From positions 124,001 through 188,000 of the forward strand of contig JAUIRK010000931.1 of assembly GCA_030549495.1 (NCBI GenBank): a stretch of 64,000 bases of DNA, given 5' to 3'. This stretch comes from Nectonema munidae. Its lineage: Eukaryota; Nematomorpha; Nectonematoida; Nectonematidae. The position numbers and the translations under genes were made by a program. Below, one piece after another: positions 59,732 through 64,000 of this stretch. The notes beneath the pieces are model-generated. The model was given only the letters and a program-made list of their open reading frames with translations, made no database searches and had not been told where the DNA came from. Each line of letters starts with the position of its first letter. The stretch's first letter is position 1.

Positions 59732-62300
59732 AGGGTGATCCTTATTATAGCAAAAAAAAATTTTTTGGTTTTTTTTCAGTTCTTAACCTGCAAAAAGTTT
59801 CTCTTTAATGTTCTATGTAAACAGAAGAAAAATTTTTTTTAAAAAAATTTGATTCAGAGGTAGCTCACAACGACATCGAGCAAACGAGTATTCACAACGT
59901 TTGAAATTTTAATCTCAAGCATTGTGCTTAAGAAATCTGAATATTAAAATAAGTAAATCATAAAACTTTAAAATGCTTAAAATTCAGTTTTGATAATGTT
60001 TATTTAAAATTTTTCTTTAGATTTTTCTTGATTTGAAACAATTGTAGACTTTTTGCAATTTGGATGAGCTTGTCTATGGCTTTCCACAAGTTATAGAAGA
60101 AACTGTAGTTGTTCTTCAGACTTGGTAAGATAACCAGCGTACTCTTTGATTAAAGCAACTCCTCTTTCTGCATGATTATTCTCCACTTTTATGGACTGTA
60201 TAGTTTTCAAAGAATTTTGATAATCTTGATGCTCATTTCAATGTTCTGGATCAAAGTCAAAAAAAGAAGTCGAGATATTCATATGCTTGAACAAATCAAA
60301 AGATTTTTGCGAAACAAAGTCTTCTAGCCTTTTTTCATGAAAAGAATTTAAATCTATTTTTATTCTTTTATCTTTTGAAACGATTTCCTTTTCTCTCATT
60401 GTCAATATTATCTTGTTATTTGTCATAAAGTCAACATTTACGTCGAATAAAGCCAAAGAACAAAGAGAATCAGAAAGATACCATAAATGTCGAGAAAACT
60501 TTTTTGATGCATTTTCTGAAATTGTTGGATTAATACTTTTATATTCAATTAACTTGTTAAGCAACTCAAAATCGTTAAAAGGAGCGTTGGCAGCTTGAGG
60601 TGCAGTGAACCAAGCTTTTATAAACTCGCACAACAAAAATACAAATTTGGCATAAAGCAATTTCTTGCGAACAAGTGAGTTTGAATTGTTTACGGAACAT
60701 CCAGACTACGAGCATGATGCATTGCTCCTGGTTTTTTAAACGTTGTTTTATTGCTATTATCTCCTAAAAACAAAATCATCAAATCTAAAAATTCTTCATA
60801 ATCATCTCGCAGATGGTATTTTTAGGCACAATTTTGCGAAGTTAATTACATCATTTTGCACGTCTTGAATAAAGGTTTAACCGACGGATTTTGAATTCCA
60901 GTTTCAAAATTATTTTTGTCAACATTTTTCCAAAACTCTTGAAAACGCTCAAACAATTGAATTCTACTAGAGGATGTCGAACCAAAGCAAGACTTGAAAA
61001 CGGCACCTATGATAAGCTACATTATATGATGTCTACATGGAAACCACAATAATTCTTTATCAAACATTTTTTCAACTAAAGTACAAGCACCATTGTGAGA
61101 TCCAGTGTTACTACTTGTATCAAAACACATAGCTTTAATATTACTTTCAAGATTCCAATCTTTGATAGCTTCAAATATAGCATTAGCTTGATTTTTTCCT
61201 GTTGAAGACACTATTTTGGAAACAGAAAGTAGTTTTGAAATATTTTCACCAGAAACAATCACAGGAATTCTATCATGTTTATCTTTGCCTGAAAGTTCAG
61301 TTTAAATTTTGCTATCCCAATGCACTACTAATGGAACTTGTGGAGAAAAGCTAGTCTTTAACTTCTTGAAACCAGATGTCCTATAAGAAATTCTTTTTCT
61401 TCTTATTGACGATCGATTGATTGCCACTTTCTCAAGATTTTCCTCACAACCCACAAATGCTTCCGCGAGTAAAATTGTTGCTTTTCTGTCCGATATTTTT
61501 ACTCTATCTAAAGCCAATGCCAAATTTGATATGATTGCGCTTTTCATTCCTCTTTATTGTTTTGGGTTTTTTCTCTTTCAAAACTTTTTTCACGATTGTC
61601 ATCACTTTCACCTGACCAAAATATATCGTCATTGTCACAAAAACATTTTTTACTATATACTTCGAGTTCTTTTTTATTTTATCTTTTCTGTTTTCAAATT
61701 TTTGAAGATTTTCTAATTTTTTCTTTTCTTTAATATATAATTTCCAATCAATACCCATCATTGAGCCTTTTCTCCCTTTTTGCTTCTGAAGTTTTAAAAA
61801 CTCTTTATCTTCATTCTTTATTAAATTTATTGCATTGAATGACTCAGATCAAAAAGATCTAAAACGAGTATAAAAGCTTTTTCATTGTTTTGCTGTGTTA
61901 AAGTATTTCTGTTTCTGTTTTTCTTAAGAAGCTTCCACTTTTTAAAAAGGTTTTCTAATTTTGTTTGAGAATTTTGAAAGTCTTTTGTCGGAATATGTGC
62001 TTTCTGCCAAAATGCTACAATTTCTTTTATACTTAGTGAAGATGACTCGCGGATAGTTTTTTTGCAATCAAGGTGATGGTATAAAAACAACCCAAGAGCC
62101 ATTCGGTTAGAAGGTAATTTTGAACCAACTAAAGAAGAGTTCGTTGTTTCAACTAAATACATTTTTGTTTGTGATCTTGTTTTCATAATCACATATATAG
62201 ATAAAACAGTCAGCATGAAACTGCGGCGCATATAAAAACATGTGGCTTCATTGATAAAATGTTATCATTTGAACATATTCGATATGGTAAAGTATCGATA
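59732..62300 (-). mobile_element. Relic of a DDE-type (probably hAT-like) transposase, inserted in piggyBac 2
   Basis: The minus strand reads in order: KTRSQTKMYLVETT with LPSNRMALGLFLYHHLDCKK (about 62195-62050); SLSIKEIVAFWQKAHIPTKD and KLENLFKKWKLLKKNRNRNT (about 62030-61900); ATILLAEAF (61480); PQVPLVVHWDSK; IKAMCFDTSSNTGSHNGACT (61140) with LLWFPCRHHIM; LIEYKSINPTISENASKKFS; AERGVALIKEYAGYL (60150). The CFDT..NTG aspartate block and CRHH block resemble the hAT catalytic core but are not the usual motifs. Similar proteins are scattered in invertebrate genomes as uncharacterised proteins, as far as I recall. It has several frame breaks. TAGGGTGATCC near 59732 may be one end; the other end was not found. 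Confidence 0.55.
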
Positions 62301-63251
62301 TAAATATTGCACATACATAACCAAACTTCAATTTTATATGATTCCTAATGTATGCAATTTATAGTATGTAATGTTGTTATATAAATCAACAGCTTGTATG
62401 TTTTATTATGAATATTTTCTCTGCTAGTTAGCTTCATGCATTTTCTCATCAACAAAAAATGTGTTTACAAATAGATTTCACTAAAAGATTTATGTGAATT
62501 ATGGGATTTTACTTATGAAAAGTGTTAAACTTTGAGTAAATTCAAGACGTTAAATGATACTTAAAAATTAAGGAATACTCTTCTTCTTTTTAAATAGATA
62601 GCGTTAGATTTTTTACAAAAAATACATGAACTAAGTGTAATGAGAAAAAAATGCACAAAAAAAATAATTTTTTGATAATAATTAATTGAACATAATGAAA
62701 AACAGATTAAAAAAGTCTATTGCCATTTTTCAGAAAAAAAAATATAGATGGCGTTAACCATTTTGGTGAAAATTTCTATAACAAACATAAAAGCAAACTT
62801 TTAAGGTAAACTTGTGTAAAAGATGTGAAAAACATGCAATGATAAAAAAGTTTGGGAATAAAATTCCATAACTTCTGCAGCGGATATATCGTATGTAACC
62901 GCGTTTATCAACAAAAAAAATTTGTCTTACAAAAAACTTCATGTTTAACCTTAGTCAGACAAACTTTACAGTAAAACCTTTTATTAGATGAAAAAAAGCC
63001 CAACTATTGTGGAAGTGTTGATATAAAAAGGAAATCTTATATGTATCGCTTATAACAATTTTAGGCACATTGAATCAAAAAGTCTTAAATATAAAAATTA
63101 ACTTTATTGATCTAAACCCGAAAAATTGACTTTGATTGACTTAAAAATTTTAAATTAGTTCAAAAAATTTTAGACTAAACAATTGAAGATCTTCAAAGAG
63201 TTTTTGCCAAATGGAAATAAAAGTTGGCTTTATTGACTTTTACTCGCCCTG

Positions 63252-63505
63252 ACTAGCAATGTTGGGTGAAATGATGATTATTGAAATCTCAATATTCACA
63301 CATAGTTTATAAAATACTTAAAAAATTGTATGAAGAGGGTTTTGAAATTATAAACAAAAGCAAAATACTAAATAAGTTTTTGAAAGAATGATAAATGATA
63401 CTTCCTTTAGCTCTAATATTTTATATTTCAATTAAAATACCAATTAATTAACTTGTTAAATTCATTCTATTTACACACATGTTAAAGAAAATGTTTCTGA
63501 GAAGG
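63252..63505. other. Intergenic DNA, no gene seen
   Basis: AT-rich with no supported feature. Confidence 0.45.
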
Positions 63506-63790
63506 CATGAATAAAGTTAAAAGTAAAACTTTTATTCAAAATAATTTCTAACAATATTAATTCTCAACATCCACTCTAGTGTCTTCAGATAACACAATCC
63601 TTAACTGCAAAGAGTAGAAAAGAAGGAACAAAGACTATATTGTGTTATTTTTTCCAACTCTCTGTTCCTTGTTTCCCACTCTTTGAACTTAACCGTTGTA
63701 TTTATCTGAAGAAAACCAAAGTGGTTGAAAATTAATACTGTTAGAAATTATTTTGAGTAAAAGGTTACTTTTTATTTCTTTATTTACATG
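63506..63790. repeat. Long foldback element with arms of about 115-130 bp
   Basis: The left arm (about 63506-63634) and right arm (about 63659-63790) are inverted copies around a 24-base loop. Shared words include CAAAATAATTTCTAACA, TCTTCAGATAA and CAAAGAGT. Identity is perhaps 80-85 percent by eye. It has no coding. The form is that of a foldback MITE; no target duplication was found. Confidence 0.85.
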
Positions 63791-64000
63791 TTTAGTTTCA
63801 CTCAGACCTAGTCTTTTTTTCAATCTTAGATGTCAAAACTTTAGATGAAGAAAAATTTCAAGCTTTATAAATAATTTTATTCTGAATATAAAGATACGAA
63901 TACATTTAAATTTTATCTAAGCCTTGCTACTTGTGGCGCGTGGAATAAAAATCGTAATTAGTTCAAAAATAAAAAGGCTATTAATTTTCGAAAGCCAATG

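Larger units (their letters stand above)
57249..62753 (-). mobile_element. Second, decayed piggyBac, itself interrupted
   Basis: The left end CCCTCGCAAGACG follows TTAA (57245-57248) and shares its continuation AACGGGAGTTTTACGTCAA with the intact piggyBac. An internal motif TTAACGCCACCA lies 188 bp inside. At the right, homology to hAT copy B resumes after TTAA at 62754-62757. The last element bases there are AGATGGCG, which is the internal motif of the intact copy and not its terminal repeat. A foreign segment (about 59732-62700) sits within it. Confidence 0.75.
56566..63251 (-). mobile_element. hAT element, CAGGGCGA family (copy B), split by a piggyBac
   Basis: The ends AAGGGCGAGGAAAAATTGAC (left) and TACTCGCCCTG (right) match copy A at 35864-36668 in inverse orientation. 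Homology to copy A runs over 56885-57244 and resumes after 62758, so 57249-62753 is an insertion. Without it the element is about 1.2 kb. ACTAG lies directly outside both ends, but a full 8-bp duplication is not evident. The element keeps a hAT C-terminal coding piece at 56610-56852. Confidence 0.8.

Noticed and set aside
1-64000. LTR retroelements, Polintons, CRISPR arrays, rRNA genes
   Set aside because: Looked for on both strands; no paired long terminal repeats, reverse transcriptase, integrase, capsid-like genes, spaced repeats or rRNA-like sequence were recognised by eye.

Overview
The window reads as AT-rich nuclear DNA of an arthropod. A crustacean, perhaps a parasitic copepod, is my inference from its compact style: most introns are about 45-63 bp, and the spaces between genes are full of hAT, pogo/Tigger and piggyBac transposons. 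No organism-specific marker proves this. No rRNA, complete tRNA, CRISPR or clear LTR element was seen.

Two host genes are visible, both on the plus strand and both split into exons too short to show as long open frames. At the left edge (233-494) are the last two exons of PBDC1. From 36939 to 53939 lies a complete 17-exon gene that I assembled by matching splice phases. It encodes about 692 residues: a transmembrane anchor, an SMP/TULIP-like domain, a C2 domain, a basic serine-rich tail and a conserved C-terminus. This is the layout of C2CD2/C2CD2L (TMEM24) lipid-transfer proteins. Its introns 2, 8 and 14 are swollen by transposons.

Layout: 1-5.4 kb, PBDC1 end, AT-rich DNA and one hAT MITE; 5.8-11.2 kb, an almost pure TTC/GAA microsatellite of 5.4 kb; 11.8-36.7 kb, a field of decayed transposons (hAT and Tigger relics, small elements with target-site duplications, two minisatellites); 36.9-53.9 kb, the C2CD2-like gene, with an apparently intact piggyBac transposon (46651-50034) lying antisense in intron 8; 54.7-56.2 kb, a LINE-like fragment; 56.6-63.3 kb, a three-level nest in which a hAT element holds a decayed piggyBac, which in turn holds a hAT-like transposase relic; 63.5-63.8 kb, a long foldback.

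Most of the window is transposon history. The points most worth following are the giant TTC array, the whole piggyBac with its duplicated promoter-side block, the second piggyBac whose right end appears to be an internal repeat motif, and the C2CD2-like gene model.
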